DNA from: Archilochus colubris
Lineage: Eukaryota; Chordata; Aves; Apodiformes; Trochilidae
Reading direction: 5' to 3'
Length of the DNA: 64,000 nucleotides
Assembly: GCA_023079485.1 (NCBI GenBank)
Contig: CM041083.1
Coordinates: 155,762,552 to 155,826,551, forward strand
Shown piece after piece: positions 11,871-25,261 of the stretch; the first letter of the stretch is position 1, and every line of letters starts with the position of its first letter. The notes under the pieces are model-generated. The model searched no databases, had not been told where the DNA came from, and saw nothing but the letters and a program-made list of their open reading frames with translations. The translations under genes were made by a program, and so were the position numbers.

Positions 11871-13696
11871 GAGCTTTATCGTTAAAAAACCTGAGGGATT
11901 TTTTGCCTCCTACAGTACACTGGAATCTTCCTTTCACTTGCAACACTTGCAACTGTATAATCTTTCAACTAAGTTGCTATATCAGTTTTTATTGTGTGGG
12001 GTTTTGTTGTTTCTTCATTGAAAACATCTTGCCCGAACATCACTTGCAAACATGAGCTCAAAGCTCAGTTCACCATTGTTGCTCCCAGATTATTCTATAG
12101 CTTTGTTTCCATCTTTACTTGGACAAATTGCTCTTTGAATGCAAATATCTTACTGTGATACATACAGTATTGGCAACACAGTATAAATTAAATTATAGTT
12201 ATGAAAGGCCTTACATTGCAAGGCAATTCAGAACTCGGAGTTCATCAATACAGGACAGAATAGGAGAGAAAATAAGAGACTGAGAAGTGCAAGAGGCTGG
12301 TGTTTCCTGGATGGATTTAACATCCTTGAACATGTACTTAAAGTTTTCCATTAAATACTTCTTTTTTATTTTACTTTCCTAGACACTGTGTTTAAGGATT
12401 TGTGAAGATAAACCTTGCTTCAAGGAAGGTGGTTAGCAATTATTAATTCAAGGTAATTTTGGATGAGAAAATGGGGAATTCTGTATGTTTAATTTTTTAT
12501 TTTGCTTTGGAAGAGAAGAGGTCTGGATGAGACAGTAGAATTGGCTGCAGAATTTGTGGCTTGATTCTTTAATTCATGGTAAAAACATTCCATAGTCAAT
12601 ATAGATGACTCTTTCTGTACAGTGGAAACTGAAATACATGAAATATTCCTTACTATAAGCCAAGCCACTCTTGGTTTGTATCAAGAGTATCTAGATGTGC
12701 AGCTGTGGTCTATTGTAATAGATTATGTATTAGAAAGAGTGTAATATATTTCAGATCTAGTATAAAAGCAAATGCTTTAAGTGAAAAAAAAACAGGGTAA
12801 AACATTATAAAAATAGAAACTACACTGCAAAAAATATTAAGTGCCTTGTTTTTTAGTGGAAATTTAAAATTTAATCTACATTCTGTTACTGAGGTAAATA
12901 ATCATGTTTTAAAATTATACTGTGATGCATTGGATGAGAAACACTTCATATCAAAAGCTTAATACATCAGGCTGTAAGGCTTGTTTTCAGATGAATTACA
13001 TCTGAAATCTTTTAGTCAGCTGCTTGGATTTAAAACCGTGATTTTAATAAATTGATGTATGACCCATTCTCACTATTGTTTTCTACAGTGCATTAAAAAG
13101 TCAAATAAAAGCACTAAATAGTTTTTTGTTTGGATGTTGGGGGGTTTTTGGTTTCGTTTTTTTTTCTTGTTTTCCTTTATTTCATTGGCATTTTTTAGGC
13201 ATACTAGCTATTGCTTTGACTACTCTGTCTTTAAATTCACCAGTAAAGAGATATAGTGCACTTAAATTTGTCCTTTCCATAAAAGATAATTTGTGGGGCA
13301 TTGACTATTTTAGACCACTATACACTTCCTAGATGTTATGCTGAGATTATAAATTATTCCACTAGCAGCAAAGTAATAAATGCCCTCATTTGCCATTGAC
13401 TGAGAGTCTGTGTGTCAACAAGATCAAGTTACACAATACGTGTCAAATAATAGACCAAATGAAACAATGTTCTGTGCTGCACCTTGCAATTTTTGCAGAT
13501 CTGTGAGCAGGAACCTCACAAAGGCTGTTTCTGTGCTGAAATATGCACAGAAGACAAGTGGACAGAGGCATAAGAGAGAAAAGGGGAACATTTTAAGCAC
13601 TTCTGTGGAACAAAGAAATAAGGTAGCTGGAGGAAGTACAGGAAAGACTGGAGCTGGGGGTGGTTAGGACTGATATATCTATGAGATAGATATATA
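11871..13696. other. No gene recognised; AT-rich DNA
   Basis: No protein, RNA or repeat family that I can name. A T/G-rich patch lies at 13120-13170. The 85-codon frame at 13410-13667 has no recognisable motif. Confidence 0.5.
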
Positions 13697-14886
13697 TCAT
13701 AGAATCATAGAATCATAGAATCGTAGAATTGGCTGGGTTGGAAGGCACCTCTGAGATCATCAAGTCCAACCCTTGATCCACTACCGCCGCAGTTACCAGA
13801 CCATGGCACTAAGTGCCACATCCAGTCTCTTTTTAAATATCTCCAGGGACGGAGAATCCACTACTTCCCTGGGCAGCCCATTCTGATGTCTGATCACCCT
13901 CTCCGTAAAGAAATTCTTTCTAATATCCAACCTAAACCTCCCCTGGCACAACTTAAGACCGTGCCCTCTTGTCTTGCTGAGAGTTGCCTGGGAAAAGAGA
14001 CCAACCCCCCCCTGGCTATAACCTCCTTTCAGAGAGTTGTAGACAGTGATGAGGTCTTCCCTGAGCCTCCTCTTCTCCAGGCTGAACAGCCCCAGTTCCT
14101 TCAGCCTCACCTCATAGGACTTGTACTAGATCCCTTCTCCAGCCTGGTTGCCCTCCTTTGGACCTGCTCCAGGACCTCGATATCCTTCCTGAACTGGGGG
14201 GCCCAGAACTGGACACAGGACTCGAGGTGTGGCCTCACCAGCGCTGAGTACAGGGGCAGAATCACTTCCTTGGACCTGCTGGCCACAATGTTCCTGATAC
14301 AGGCCAGGATGCCATTGGCTTTCTTGGCCACCTGGGCACACTGCTGGCTCATGTTCAGCTTCCTGTCAATCCAGACTCCCAGGTCCCTCTCTTTCTGGCT
14401 GCTTTCCAACTACTCTGTCCCCAACCTGCAGCGCTGCATGGGGTTGTTGTGGCCAAAGTGCAGGACCCGGCACTTGGCCGTGTTGAACCTCATCCCGTTG
14501 TAATCAGCCCAACTCTCCAGTCTCTCCAGGTCCCTCTGCAGAGCCCTCCTACCTTCCAGCTGATCAACACTTTCCCCCCAGCTTAATGTCACCTGCAAAT
14601 TTGCTGATGATGGACTCAATCCCCTCATCTAAATCATCAATAAAGATATTAAATAGAACTGGGCCCAACACTGATCCCTGGGGGACACCACCAGTGACTG
14701 GCCGCCAACTGGATGCAGCCCCATTCAGCACCACTCTCTGGGCCTGGCCCTCCAGCCAGTTCTTAACCCAGCGCAGAGTGTCCCTGTCCAAGCTGTGGGC
14801 TGACAGCTTTTTCAGAAATATGTTGTGGGAGACGGTGTCAAAGGCCTTGCTGAAGTCCAGGTAGACCACATCCACACCAGGTCCAG
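13697..14886 (-). mobile_element. CR1 LINE, 1.2-kb 3' part with RT palm to tail
   Basis: The minus-strand ORF2 remains are in four pieces that follow in order with frame changes near 14600, 14409 and 14108. The first is 14875-14564, RT domain: [53 protein letters not shown]. The second is 14628-14410, the [17 protein letters not shown] region. The third is 14409-14107, [16 protein letters not shown] to [18 protein letters not shown]. The last is 14110-13793, the C-terminus. The palm motif that should read FADD reads FAGD, so one catalytic aspartate is gone. The 3' UTR ends in three ATTCTATG octamers at 13697-13720. The 5' truncation is at about 14886. It is a moderately young but dead copy. 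Confidence 0.96.
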
Positions 14887-17800
14887 ATGATTACTTTTTG
14901 TCATATCATGTGAAATCTGGAGAAGTTGTTCACATGTTGTCAGATGCTGTTTTTTATTAAGTTTCTTAGTGTAATAGCTCAGATTTCTACATTTTAAATA
15001 TCTAAAACTACATTACATAATTTTTTACTTCTGTATCAAGCTGCAAGAAGAAGCCTTTCAGCTGCCATTGCTGATCACACGCCTTCCATAAGGCATTAAA
15101 TGAATACACCACTTTCTGTCCTTGGTTGCAAGGATAGCTCTATATAGACAGGGGAAACTCCAGATTTTTAGGCAACACATTTTAATGTAAGAGTACAAAT
15201 ATGTGTTTTGTTGGTTTGGTTTTTTTTTTTAATATCAGCAGTGGTTTTTTGACCATGGAACTATTTAACTCTCATAATATAGCCTATCCCTCATGCAAAG
15301 CTTCCATTTGCTTTGTCTAACCAGGTAGCTTTCAGCACATGTCTGAATTTTCTACTGACAATAATACATATCCAGTAAAATCAGTGAATTCACCAAATGG
15401 AAAGCAAAATTTTCAATTAAATCCTCCTTATTGGAATATTTGCTGACTTTCAGGAACAGAAACATAAAAACACTTTAAAATGTGTACTTCTGCTTCATTT
15501 ACTTGGATATTTTGCCTGAGAAAAAATATGATGAATATATGGCTCAAAATGTAATTTTTTTCATAAATAAACATTATCTCTGTCTATACTTACCAGTCCT
15601 ATCGTTGCACATACAGAACTAGCATGTTTTCTTTATCTTTACTAATGCAGAAGTAATACTTTTTAGCTTCCTTAATTCATCAATCCCAAAGCATGGCAAA
15701 AAGTGCAGTAGACCAAGAAGAAGAATATCATCAGCCCCAAAATTTGATGCCAAACCCCTTACAGCACTAAAGGTAGACATTTCAGGAGCAAAAGATGCAG
15801 TGACTTACTTTTTGCACTTTTAGAGCTCATTCCTGAAAAGCAAAGTAGATATGTTCACATTACATAGAACCTGACTTTAGATATCTACCATACTTCTTGT
15901 GGTACCACAGTGGCCTGAAGGCATGTCCAGCATACCTATTGTTGTATGGTGAATGAGGGAACATACTGAAAAAATTGAGGATTATCAGGGACCAGTCCTC
16001 AGGACATGTATTCCAAAAAGGCTGGCCTGCCACTGTAAGCCCCAGATCCTCATTAACATTCCAAAGGGACTGCTGGAGAGGATGGAGATAACTATAAGGG
16101 TCTGCATACGGCCTCAGTCTTGCACATCATGATAATGATAACAATAACATACAGGAGCTAGCCACTTCAGATTATTTTTGTAGTCAAAGAGAAGAATATG
16201 ATTTTAAAACAGGTCATTAAGATGAACTAATATCTTTGCAGGTTCATACTTCTCTGAATTGACTACGAAGAGAGCCTAAAGCAGGTATTTCTAGTTATCT
16301 TTTTTATTTCTAGCCCAGTCTTCTCATCAGCCATTAGCAAACAAAAAGAGTATTAATTGTAGGAAATAATAATAATAATAAAAAAAGGACTAGACAAATA
16401 GAATAGGAGAATAAAATGCTGTGTGAAACAGGAAGGACTGGTATACTGGGGAAAAAGATTAATAAAGTACGTAACAAAAGAAATACTATGTTCATATTTT
16501 CCTTGCCTTACTTTTTTTGTGTTTCTCTCATCTTTCTTATACTGGTGTTTATATGGAAAGGTGACAAGAAGGTGAAATGTTTCTATAGTGTTCAATAAGA
16601 CTCATAGATCAAAATGTTCATATCTGTCAGAGAGTGTCAAACTCAGTGAGTTCATAGTGTGGGGGTAAAGATCTGAAACATACTTTCACGAGAACCTTCA
16701 ACTGCACATGCATTTTTCTTATTTTATAGTTTTACAGACACTTGTAAAATGCAGCTGAACTGAAGCTAATATATAACCTCTCTTAAATATACCTAAATTT
16801 CTACAATCAGTAAGTCAGTACTAACAGTGTCTTTAAGAGATGCATGAAACGTGTTTTTGGCAAAAATAAAAAATGTATTTTACAATATAAAATGTTATAG
16901 GTTGAGAAACATAAAAAAATAATATGTACTTTTAACTTTAGGTAAATATAGAAATGTTAATCTTGAAAAAATCTGCAGCTTTCATATACAGAGACACTTA
17001 GATTTTCCAGCGCTTTCCATTATTTAACATAAACTATAGAGGGTACTAGAAACAGCTTATAGAGTGAGAGATCAATTTAGCTAATACTAGGGAATCATAA
17101 TGAGATTTTATACCCCAAAACAACTTACTGTCTACCTTTAAAACGATGTATAAAATATCTATACCAGAAAAGCAGAAGGAGAAAATGGAGTAAAATATAT
17201 CCTTTATCTGTCTTCCAGTAGCAAGTCATTCAGTGCTAAGCAGACTGAAAAAGAGACTCAGAAGAACAGTTTGGAGCTCTTTTCCTTTCTTTCCTCCACT
17301 GATTTAGCTTCCATGAAAGTATAATTGAAATAATGAGTGAATAAATCACTCACTGAAATTCTATTTCTGAGTACTGTTAGGGCCATATTTTATCAAAATT
17401 ATGGAATTATTATGAAGCCCTCATTGTCCTTGACCTTTTATCACTTTGAGCAGTGCTAGTTCAGCTCTTCTTTTGTCAGGACTTGAATTATATTCTCCAC
17501 TGTCTAAGAGTATGCCTCTGTGTGCATACTCTTGATAACAACTTGGTATAGCACAGACATCTAATCTTGGTTTAGACTGCTGTGAAGAAAAGGTCAGAAG
17601 AAGCCTCACTGGTGGTGTTCTTCCTCAACCTCTAGCACTTTTCTGTTGTAAGTACTTTCAAGGTCAGGTCTTTGCTTATGGTCCTTGCCTTAACTAAGCT
17701 GCAGGCATGGCTGGATTGTCTGTTTGTCTTGTACTCATTTTAAAAGATTTCCCAATAAATCTCTTTGTTGTCCTGGGAGAGGATGGCAAGTGGCTATGAT

Positions 17801-18035
17801 CCCAGAATTCATGCCTCATCTATTCTATTTTTTAAAAAAAATAGGATTTTTTCCCATCCCTAGAAATCTCATCAAAATTTAGACTATTTTCTTGCTAAGC
17901 AGTTCAACTAATAACTTAAATTATATAATTCTATTATCTGAGTGATTCCCAGCATTCCTTTTTCATTACATCTAATTTTTTTTTTTTTTTCATGACTAAA
18001 TACTATGTATGCTGGCATATACAAATCAGACAAAT
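14887..18035. other. No gene recognised; AT-rich DNA
   Basis: Three kilobases without a nameable gene or repeat. They contain an AAT microsatellite (16366-16386) and a poly-T run near 17978-17991. The block at 15900-16110 is less AT-rich and could be an old, unrecognised repeat. Confidence 0.5.
16366..16386. repeat. (AAT)n microsatellite
   Basis: Short AAT array followed by a run of A. Confidence 0.75.
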
Positions 18036-18381
18036 TATCCTGGTTTCAGCTGGGGTAGAGCTACTTTTCTTGTACTTAGAATAGCATTGTGTTTTGGACT
18101 TAGTATTTGAAAAATGTTGACAGCATGATGATGTTTTGAGTTTATGCTAAGAAATAAAAGACTTCTCAATTTTTTGTTAGTGTGAGGGTGCACAAGAAGA
18201 TGGGAGGGAGCATAGCAGGGAAAGCTGATTCCAACTGACTAAAGGGATATCCCATATGATAACACATTATGCTCACCAAGGTAAAGCTGCAGGAATAAGG
18301 AAAGGGTAACATCTGGAATGATGGCATTTGTCTTCCTAGGTGACCATTCTGTGAGATGGAGCCCAGATTTCCTGGAGATGG
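18036..18381 (+). mobile_element. ERVL-like LTR, 5' part (interrupted)
   Basis: It begins 'tatcctggtttcagctgggg' and carries the blocks '...gtgttttggacttagtat', 'cacaagaagatgggagggagc', 'ctgactaaagggatatccca' and 'gatggagcccagatttcctggagatgg'. The text stops mid-LTR at 18381 and resumes at 19082, so both halves belong to one LTR interrupted by a later element. Confidence 0.88.
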
Positions 18382-19081
18382 TGTAGTTCTAAGGCTTGGA
18401 CAACAGGCCCAAGACAGAACTGACCTGTAGATGAATCCTGATCTTGTATGGAAATTTCAAAAATAAGTGAAACTTCATCCTTGTGAATCAAAAATAATTG
18501 ACATTCATCCTTCTATTAATCATTAAAAACAGCATTTATAAAAATTAATTAACTTGAAATAATAATAATCAACTTGGAAAGAGAGTATGTTAAAGAAACC
18601 CTGCCAGCCATGTTCTGGACTCTAGCCTAATCCCAGTCATTGTTGGTCAGGAGATGATCCAGATGTCTCCATATAGTGTAATATGCAATTCATCCTGACT
18701 TGCAGGTTGCTTCTTATATAAGGCTGAACCCTCTTTCAGGGACTTTGGATGCCTCACTCACAGGTGGATGCACCACATAGGATTTTCCCACTTACCAGAA
18801 AGAGTTCTGCAAATCCTCACTGCAACCGGGGCTCCCCAGTGACTGTGGATCTGGATGATGGTAACATATGCAAGTGGTGATGTATCTCTCTTAATCACTA
18901 TCCTTTCTCTTACATAGTAATGACTGATGCATTATCCAGTATGTTTTCTATCTGTCTGCTTTAGGTACTTCGTTCTGTATTTTTCTTATTTGGTTGTATT
19001 ATTAAGCTATCACCAGTAAAACACGTCTACTCTTTTCACTCTGGTGTCCAAGTCTCATTACCATCTTCAACTGACAAAACA
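18382..19081. mobile_element. 700-bp solo LTR inserted in the ERVL-like LTR
   Basis: The element starts TGTAGTTC and ends AAAACA, giving the canonical TG...CA termini. It is flanked on both sides by GATGG (18377-18381 and 19082-19086), a 5-bp target duplication; the homology could be read as 6 bp (AGATGG) if the end is one base shorter. A TATATAAGG box lies at about 18715, near the middle. No viral coding is present, so it is a solo LTR. The TATA box suggests plus orientation. The family is not identified. Confidence 0.75.
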
Positions 19082-19265
19082 GATGGCTGAACACCTTCCT
19101 GACAATGGGAAGTAGCAAATGGATTCCTTCTTTTGCTTTGTTTGTGTGTGAGGCTTTTGCTTTACTTATCAAACTGCCATTATCTCAACTCACAAGTTTT
19201 CTCTTTACCCTTGTGATTCTCTTTTCTGTTCCAGTGGGGGAGAGTGAGTGGGCAGCTGTGTGTTT
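19082..19265 (+). mobile_element. ERVL-like LTR, 3' part (resumed)
   Basis: It resumes the interrupted LTR: 'gatggctgaacaccttcctgac', 'ttgctttacttatcaaactgcc', 'tctcaactcacaagttttctc' and 'gtgggggagagtgagtgggcagctgtg'. The last approximately 30 bases of the family consensus are lost or diverged after 19265. Confidence 0.88.
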
Positions 19266-22200
19266 GATGTCATATGAGTGAGTTGTCTTAGGTTTCTCTC
19301 AATCTGTCATTTTTCAATAGGACACAGGTTTGCCATGGATCATATTGCATCTGCCACCATCATGTTTATCTTCAGTTCACTAAAGCATATCAAGTGGTTC
19401 CAAGTGCTTCTGTTTAGGCAGCTCTATCCATTTCTATTGGGACCTTCAACCCCAAACTAAGATTATTACAGAGTATTGCATTTCAATACAAAAATTTCAT
19501 TTAGATATCAAAGCAAGGTGTGTGAAGTCTGAACATGAACAATATTCCTAATGTAATACAGAACCAATCACACCGTCATGCCTACCTCGAATTCTAGGTT
19601 TGAGAATCCTTGTTATGAAAACATTTCTTAATCTTTCACTTATGTTCCCACCTTTCCAAATCATGTGATACCAGTAGGAATAGGAAGTTAGTTCAGTAAA
19701 AAGAGAATTTCACCTTCTTAACCCAGTACTTCTTTTAATGTTATTAGAAGAATATGTTTACTTAATACAGTTCCATGATCAAGTCAGGCAACAGTAAGCT
19801 TCACTGAATCTCAGAATTCCCTCCAGCCAAATAATCATTTATAAAGTAATTTTCAGTATCCCTGGTGAAGGAAGCTAGTAAGGAATGTATAAGAGTAAGA
19901 AATCTACAGTATAGGCAGAAAGAAGTGAGACTCTATGCTAAAATATGGAAAAAACCCTCTGAAGAATATGTAAAAAGAAATAGCATGCCTTATTAAAAAA
20001 AAGGCAAAGCACTAGAGTTTGGCTTTATTTTAAAAGGCACATAGAAGAGGAGGGAGAAGTTATTACTTGATGATAAACAGGAATAGACAAGCAGCTTCAG
20101 AAATTGAACAGGCTTCAGAATAATATCCCAAAATGCCAAGATGCACTTCTGTTGAACTAAGAGATGATAAAAAGCATTTATCATCTTATCAACTGTCTAA
20201 CAAAATGTCTAGCAGAAATGAAAAGCCTTTCAAGAAAGCACAAAACATTACAATGATAGTTCCTTTCTTAAAAAAGAGTGTAATGCAAGATGCATTTGTT
20301 GAATAAGTAATATGTTATCGGATGTCTGAAGTTTCTCTGTTAAAAAATATGAAATATTAATATAATATGAACTTTAATCTTGAGGCTGTGATTTCAAAAT
20401 ATCATTTTAACACTTGCTGAAGAAAAGCCCTTTGCACATCTCTAACCCTTACATCTTTGGGCAAACAAAAGATGGTTAAAACAAGCTCTTGAGATGCCAT
20501 AGATATGTCAAAATGTAAAGACTTTTATGTGATACTTATTTTAAATAAAAATAAGATCAGAAATATGACCAGAAAAAAACAAACTAAACTAAAAAAAAAA
20601 ACATCATAGGATTACATTTACTGGTAACATGATTCAGGAGGAAATGTACAAGAACATTGATTTCAAGGTGTAGAAACCTCAATTACTGGATTTCCCAATT
20701 TTCTTCCTCCCAAAAAACAAATGATTTATGTAACTCAAAGATATTAGAAAAAGGACAAAAATAATTGTAAAAACGTACCTTTGATTCAGAATATAAAACA
20801 TCAAGTCTTTAAAACATTTAAAATACTGTTTGTTTGTTGGTTGGTTGGTTGGTTTTTTTCAATGTTGTGCTTTGTAATTTTGATTTGGTTACAAAATTCT
20901 GAGGGTACCTCATCTTCATACAAAATTAATATTTGTGAATTCAAGGAATTCAATACAAATTCTGAAAAATTTTCATTATATTTAATCTATACATAGTATT
21001 ATTTTCCTCATTTATTAAAAAAATACTATGATTATTTGAAAATGTCAGTTTTTTTATTTTTAGGATATTTATTGCTCTACTTTTAAAATACAAATTAAAA
21101 TACCTTAATTCCTAGTTATTCAACAATGTCTTCTCTTAAGTTTTCTGTCAAATTCTTTGAGAGGCCAAGTTTGCAAAGATTTCTCTCTTGCATAGTAAAG
21201 AAATAAATACATAAATACAGAATTCTTTCACATGATAAAAATGTACCTAATACTTGCCAACTAAAAATTAGCTGACTGGTTCTAACTGGTCATTTTTTTT
21301 CCTTCTCTATATAATGTAGAGAGAAAGTTGTATAGACAGACTAACTTAATCCTAAAATTAGTTTCTATTGTCCAAATTGTATTGTCTTTTACAGATGTCC
21401 CCACTGATTGGAAAAGCTTATTTCCACAATTACTTTAGACTAGACAGCAACTTCTGAATGGTTTAGATAAGATGAGGGTGACCCCCTTTGAATGAAAGGG
21501 GTCTGAATCTGCCTAGCTAACAAAGATCCTATAATAAGCAGACTAAGTTAAAACCATGTTATCTAAAACAAGAAATTGATATACTTAAATTTTAAGGCAT
21601 TAATCCCTTTAAATGAAGTGCCAAAATTCCTAATATAGACAGTGTATATACAGGTACATTTAAGGGGGGACAACTTATAAAGATTTAGTTTTCTCATTAG
21701 AGCTTCAAAAAAGTATTTACTGCACTGATGACTTGATCCTGTTGCCAACACACAGCAGATGCTTCATGGCACTCTGACTTCAACTTGTGGTTCAAGAATA
21801 CTGAAGACACAACTCCTGGACATCTAACAATAGATCCACTAAGATGAATTAAATTTACTTAGGAAAATTGGGTCTAAACGTTAAGTGCAAATTAGATATT
21901 GAATAAGTTGCACCGGATATCTTTTTGCATTATCACAAACTCTCTCTAGTGTATTAATGTATAACTCCCTGCCAACCAATAAAAAGTTACCAAGACTAAG
22001 GAAAACCAGAAGTCTTGGATGATAATACTATTTTCTCAGTAGTTTTCTGATAATGTATCTCTCCCAATTCTTATCTCAATTCCTTCCTCAGTGATGTTGG
22101 TAATTAACGTATATATATGTACTTATATTGAGATAGATTTATTTGCTGTTATCCCAAAATGGAGAAGGAAAGAAAACATTTAGTTTTATCAGGCTAACAG

Positions 22201-22394
22201 AAACTGTGGAATTATCTAGTTTATTGCTCTATCAAATGTCTACCTTAGCTGTCATTTAGGGTCTAGGTTTATGAATGTTCCAGTGAAGTTTTCCCATATT
22301 TCTGCAGCAGAAACAGTATACAATTAATATGTAGTTTAAATTTATCTACTTTCAGATTTTAAGAACATAACACTTTTTTTCTTTTAAAGCCAAT
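19266..22394. other. No gene recognised; AT-rich DNA
   Basis: No nameable gene or repeat. A TTGG microsatellite lies at 20828-20859. A short imperfect hairpin (GACCCCCTTT / AAAGGGGTC) lies at 21480-21503. Confidence 0.5.
20828..20859. repeat. (TTTG/TTGG)n microsatellite
   Basis: TTTG units change to TTGG units and end in a run of T. Confidence 0.8.
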
Positions 22395-23886
22395 TTCTTG
22401 ACAGGACAGAGATCCTAATGGTGAGCAGTAGGGAAAATACTCTAAGACTTTTGCCTCAGTTTTCATCAGTAAGGCTTTTCCTCAGACCTTCCAGTTCCCT
22501 CTACTTCTAAGCAGAGTCTGTGGGAATAAAGCAGTGTCCACAGTAAGGGAAGCAAGAATTAGGGTTCACTTAACCCACCTGAACATGAACAAGTCCATAA
22601 ACACAAGTGTACATGCACCTGAAAGTATTAAATGAGCTGGCTGCTGTCATTGCAAGGTGGCTCTCCATGAGCTTTGGCAGATCCAATGACTTAAATATGG
22701 CAGGTGTCATACTCATCTTCAAGAAAGAGGATCCAGAGAACTACAGGCCTGCAGATTAAACACTGAGTCTGGGAACGTTATGGAAAAAAAACTTTCAGAA
22801 ACCATTTATTAATCTGTGGAGGTTAAGAGGAATCTGCCAACCTGGACTTCCCAGGGGAAAATTCTTGAGCAAACTCCCTGTTCTCCATGGTGAAGTGGCT
22901 GATGCCAAAGATCAGGAGAGAACAGTGTATGTCATACACTTAGACTTTAACAAGGCCTTTCACACAGTGTCCACCATCAACAACTTGCCTTAAGTGGATA
23001 ATAGAGTGCCTGGAATATTCACTGCAATGCTGTTCTCAGAGTCTTACAATCAGTGGTATAAAGCACAGCTATACACTAGCAACTGATAAAAATAGCCACT
23101 AATAAGACTAATTACTAGTGAAGTTCCTCAGGGAACAGTAACTAGTATAGTCTAATGTCTTTACTAACAAACTGTATAATATAATAATAATATAATATAG
23201 TGGTCTTCCAGCAAGTTTGCATATGACAACAAGTTGGAAGGAGGAAGAGCTCAATATTGTCGAAGGCAAGGCTTTTATTCAGAGAGAATTGGACAGGCTG
23301 AATAAGTGGATAAACATAAATTTCATGACGTTCAACACAACACAAGGCAATGCAAAATTCTGCCTTTGGTAAGAAATAACTCCATGTGCCAACACAGGCT
23401 GGCAGATGGCCAGGTGGAAATCAGCATTGCAGAGAAGGACCTACGGATCCTGGTGGACAAAAGGTTGAACATGAGCCAGCATCAAGTGTTCCCTTACAGC
23501 AAGGAGGACCAGCAGCCATATGCTGGACCATATTAGGAAGAGCTTTGCTAAGAGTGAAGGAATTAATATTTTACCCAGCAAATGTGAGGCCACGTCTGGA
23601 GTGTGGAAGTACTTGGAAGTGCATAATGAGTGCCAATAGAGGCAGTGAGAGGCAACAGACAAAATTTAGAATACTGGAAATAACAAATACTAGGAAACAA
23701 CTTCTTACCATGAAGATGGTCAAACAGTGGTAGATACTGAAGAGAGGTTATCAAACTGCTATCCTTGGACGTGTCCAAGAGTCAACTGGAAACAACCAGG
23801 GGCAGCCTGGTCTGATTACTCCTGTTTTGATCAGACATTGAACTAGATTACCTGCTGGGGTGCCTTGTTATATGAATTATGATAAT
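22395..23886 (+). mobile_element. Old CR1 LINE, from before the RT domain to the tail
   Basis: A heavily decayed plus-strand CR1. The recognisable order starts with 'tttgcctcagttttcatcagtaagg' (pre-RT, 22450). Next comes 'ttcaagaaagaggatccagagaactacaggcc' at about 22720 (KKEDPENYRP). Then 'catacacttagactttaacaaggcctt' at about 22930 (IHLDFNKAF, RT), NKWININFMTFNT near 23300, and EKDLRILVDKRLNMSQHQ near 23440. A C-terminal and 3'-UTR remnant ends '...aactagattacctgctggggtgcc' and an eroded tail near 23886. Many stops, frameshifts and small deletions are present. The open frames at 23306-23536 and 23386-23733 are slices of it. Confidence 0.88.
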
Positions 23887-25044
23887 GCAATGTTAAGAGT
23901 CTGCATTGTGTTACAACAACGTCAGATATCATTCTCTTTCCTAATTTAGAAACGTGTCATTTGTGATCAAGACATTATCTTGACCTTCTTAATTTCCTAA
24001 TTACGTTGAATTTCATCTTGCAGTGTTAACATTTAACAAGTAGAAATAATTAATTTAAATAATTTTATCCCTATTTTTTTTCATATCTTTCTGAAATGTG
24101 AATAAGCTATTGCCTATGGTCTTAATGCGACTTTAATCTTCTGCCTAGCAACTCCACTATATTTGTAATTACAGCAACAGAATCTATACAGTCTTTCACT
24201 GTTTGGTTTTGCATGAAATATTTATATAAATTATATTTTTTCATGTAACAGTACATAATAACTGACACATATATAGAATTTTTGTTTTTACTAGAGACAG
24301 CATTTTGCTAGAAGAAGATTTCTAACCTGAATACTACTTGAAAAAAAAAACTAAATTTAATCACTTTAATCTTTAATGCATTCTTGGTTATTCTCTTTTT
24401 TTCTTCCCTGAAGTTTTGGAAGAAAATATACTGTAATATAATTGATTCTGGCAGCATAGGCTTTCAAAAAAAAAAATCTTAATTAATATGCTTATCACAA
24501 TTTCTAAATTATTTAAAGGGAAGTGGAATTAATCAATATAGTGATGACACCTCCCTAGAGGTGTATAGATCAGTTACCTCTATAAACAAGAGATAGGCAT
24601 GGATTCCAAATCATCTAGGGCAACGACCCTGTTTAACATAGCTGATATCTTTAATCAGGAGATGAGATGAGGTGAGAAGGTTTACTTTTACGAAATACTT
24701 TTTGTTTCCTTGATTAATTTTATATATTTGAACAAAGCCCTGAATGCTAATGATGTGTGTGGCTGGTATAATACAAAGCAAAGATTTATGCGTATTCCAT
24801 GTTTTCATCCTAAGTCACTGCCCACTTCCTTATCTTGATTCTAGTCTGCCACAAAATATCCTCCTTTCTGTTACTGACCCTCAAAATTTCAACTGACCTG
24901 CTCTGCATCCCACATAGGAGCTTCCCACAGATGAGTAACTCCTTCACATTGAGGATGAAATAATACCTAACACTTTCTCTGCCTGTTGTTCCTGAGGAGC
25001 ATGTATTTGACAATTGTAATCACTCTCAATCCATCATGTCTGGA
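23887..25044. other. No gene recognised
   Basis: AT-rich DNA with poly-A and poly-T runs. A 7-bp hairpin (ACACCTC / GAGGTGT) lies at 24547-24564. The block at 24800-25030 is less AT-rich and unassigned. Confidence 0.5.
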
Positions 25045-25261
25045 GGGGCACGGAGAAAGGTCTTAAAGAGAGAGGCTGAAGGATCTGGGACTGTTCAGCC
25101 TGGAGAAGAGGAGGCTGAGGGGAGGCCTAATTGCTCTCTACAACTTCCCAAAAAGAGATTGTAGTGAGGTGGTTAATGGCTTTTTCTCCTTAGTAACTAG
25201 CAAAGAAAACTAACACTAGAGGCAGTATAGGCCCAGAGTTGAAATGGGTGGGTGCCCCAGG
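25045..25261 (+). mobile_element. Older CR1, upstream piece of a split copy
   Basis: CR1 ORF2 C-terminal DNA: 'ggactgttcagcctggagaagagg' then 'ctgaggggaggcctaattgctctctacaactt', then a remnant of the LFSLVTSK segment, ending at 'gggtgggtgccccagg', which corresponds to the W-N-x-L-P-R position. The continuation is at 26982, about 1.7 kb away, after a second CR1. Confidence 0.85.

Noticed and set aside
13886..14503. 205-codon plus-strand frame
   Set aside because: It is antisense to the CR1 ORF2 remnant, which carries the recognisable protein signature on the minus strand.
24547..24564. 7-bp hairpin ACACCTC / GAGGTGT as a regulatory element
   Set aside because: Short stems of this size are expected by chance many times in 64 kb, and there is no gene nearby.
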